Source of the DNA: Halomonas lysinitropha
Lineage (GTDB): Bacteria; Pseudomonadota; Gammaproteobacteria; Pseudomonadales; Halomonadaceae
Direction: 5' to 3'
NCBI RefSeq assembly: GCF_902500215.1
Contig: NZ_CABVOU010000021.1
Span: forward strand, 62,001-126,000
DNA: 64,000 nt
Shown: positions 57,532-64,000 of the stretch, one piece after another
Layout: each line of letters opens with the position of its first letter
Position numbering within the stretch: the first letter of the stretch is position 1
Program-made: the position numbers and the translations under genes
Notes under the pieces: generated by a model
Seen by the model: the letters and a program-made list of their open reading frames with translations, nothing else
What the model was told of the DNA's origin: nothing
The model's database searches: none

Positions 57532-57906
57532 TCAGGACTTCGGACGCTTGGTGCCGTACTTGGAACGGCCCTGCTTGCGGTTCTGCACGCCGGAGGTGTC
57601 CAGGGCACCACGCACGGTGTGATAGCGCACACCGGGAAGGTCCTTGACGCGGCCGCCGCGGATCAGGACCACGGAGTGCTCCTGGAGGTTGTGGCCTTCA
57701 CCGCCAATGTACGAGGAGACCTCGTAGCCGTTGGTCAGACGAACACGGCACACTTTGCGCAGTGCGGAGTTCGGCTTCTTCGGGGTGGTGGTGTAGACGC
57801 GGGTGCAGACCCCGCGCTTCTGCGGGCAGGCCTGCAGCGCAGGCACGTCGCTCTTGGCGGCCTGGCGCTTGCGCGGCTTGCGCACGAGCTGATTGATCGT
57901 TGCCAT
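57532..57906 (-). CDS. rpsL: 30S ribosomal protein S12
   Basis: S12 lies at the decoding centre. The start at 57906 ([20 protein letters not shown]) gives 124 residues. The streptomycin-sensitive residues are wild type: Lys in [13 protein letters not shown] (position 43) and Lys in [13 protein letters not shown] (position 88). It is the first str-operon gene and has its own promoter about 80 bases upstream. Confidence 0.98.
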   Translation of the reverse strand: MATINQLVRKPRKRQAAKSDVPALQACPQKRGVCTRVYTTTPKKPNSALRKVCRVRLTNGYEVSSYIGGEGHNLQEHSVVLIRGGRVKDLPGVRYHTVRGALDTSGVQNRKQGRSKYGTKRPKS

Positions 57907-57986
57907 GGTGTGTAGCTGACTCCAATGGGTTGCCTTGCCTTGCCCAGCGGGTGCGGGCGTACCCGCCCCACTGTTAAAGGCTGCGC

Positions 57987-58016
57987 ATTCTAATGGCTGA
58001 CACGACACGTCGTCAA
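57987..58016 (-). promoter_or_regulatory. Sigma70-type promoter of the str operon
   Basis: Read leftward, TTGACG (58016-58011) and TAGAAT (57992-57987) are 18 bases apart. The -35 directly abuts the hairpin after rpoC, so one transcript ends where the next can begin. Confidence 0.82.
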
Positions 58017-58046
58017 GCACTGCGCCTCCTGGGGGAGGCGCAGTGC
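58017..58046 (-). terminator. GC-rich hairpin after rpoC
   Basis: GCACTGCGCCTCC (58017-58029) pairs perfectly with GGAGGCGCAGTGC (58034-58046) around a 4-base loop, 13 bases after the rpoC stop. The following sequence is TTGACG without a T-run, so termination may be partial or Rho-assisted. Confidence 0.7.
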
Positions 58047-58059
58047 CAGGGCACGCGTG

Positions 58060-62277
<4,218 letters not shown>

Positions 62278-62364
62278 GGGGTCGGCTCCGTTGCGGAGTT
62301 GTCATGGGCGGGGGCGTTGCCACCCCCGCGGACCGTCATTCTGTGAAGCGCAGGCGGTGCAGCC

Positions 62365-64000
<1,636 letters not shown>

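Overview
The window is a high-GC gammaproteobacterial chromosome segment. Gene order, protein sequence character and the mix of neighbours (RapA, FabA/FabB, DASS transporter plus universal stress protein, light/oxidant-type photolyase-lipid operon) suggest a Halomonas-like member of Halomonadaceae. The class is well supported by the ribosomal and RNA polymerase genes; the family is an inference from general resemblance.

Region 1 (1-4717) is the right end of an integrated genomic island. It holds a partial unknown gene, a tyrosine integrase broken twice (a one-base frameshift near 4012 and a complete IS21-family insertion at 899-3558 with a CGATGG target duplication), and a 3' fragment of a tRNA-Pro(CGG) gene at 4670-4717 that fits an attachment-site scar. 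The rest of the island and the intact tRNA should lie to the left of the window. Just outside it (4718-6354) are the old tRNA terminator, a PIN-domain toxin/antitoxin pair and a relic resembling the start of a type I restriction R subunit.

Region 2 (6355-16890) is accessory. It has a DASS-family anion transporter with a universal stress protein, a small membrane protein, and then a low-GC-flanked two-partner secretion cassette: TpsB pore, TpsA exoprotein with YDG/MBG repeats and an EPTP tract, an L,D-transpeptidase-like protein and a foreign-looking glycosyltransferase. It ends in a 650-base scar holding the tail of an unknown gene and an IS3-like transposase tail.

Region 3 (16891-36384) is chromosomal backbone with stress and lipid functions. 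It contains an Lgt-like/thioredoxin fusion, rapA, a structured inverted-repeat element, a TIGR01777 epimerase, and a long + strand operon: FAD oxidoreductase, a cbiX relic, a MerR regulator, photolyase, SnoaL-like protein, SDR, COG2907 oxidoreductase, DUF1365, a Cfa-type methyltransferase and DUF2878. Four of its junctions overlap by 4 bases. This gene set matches operons known elsewhere to be induced by light or singlet oxygen and to modify unsaturated membrane lipids. A shared operator-like motif (TA[T/G]ACA-N5-TGTACA) lies before the first gene and again inside the SnoaL-like gene. fabA-fabB, plsC, an epimerase-like gene, ssb and a YajR-like MFS exporter follow.

Region 4 (36485-64000) has uvrA on the + strand and then, all on the - strand and read from the right, rpoB (partial), rpoC, the str operon (rpsL, rpsG, fusA, tuf), the S10 operon, the spc operon and the alpha operon ending at rplQ. 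Strong sigma70-type promoters are visible before rpsL, rpsJ and uvrA, and hairpin terminators after rpoC, tuf and rplQ.

No CRISPR array, rRNA operon or complete tRNA was seen.
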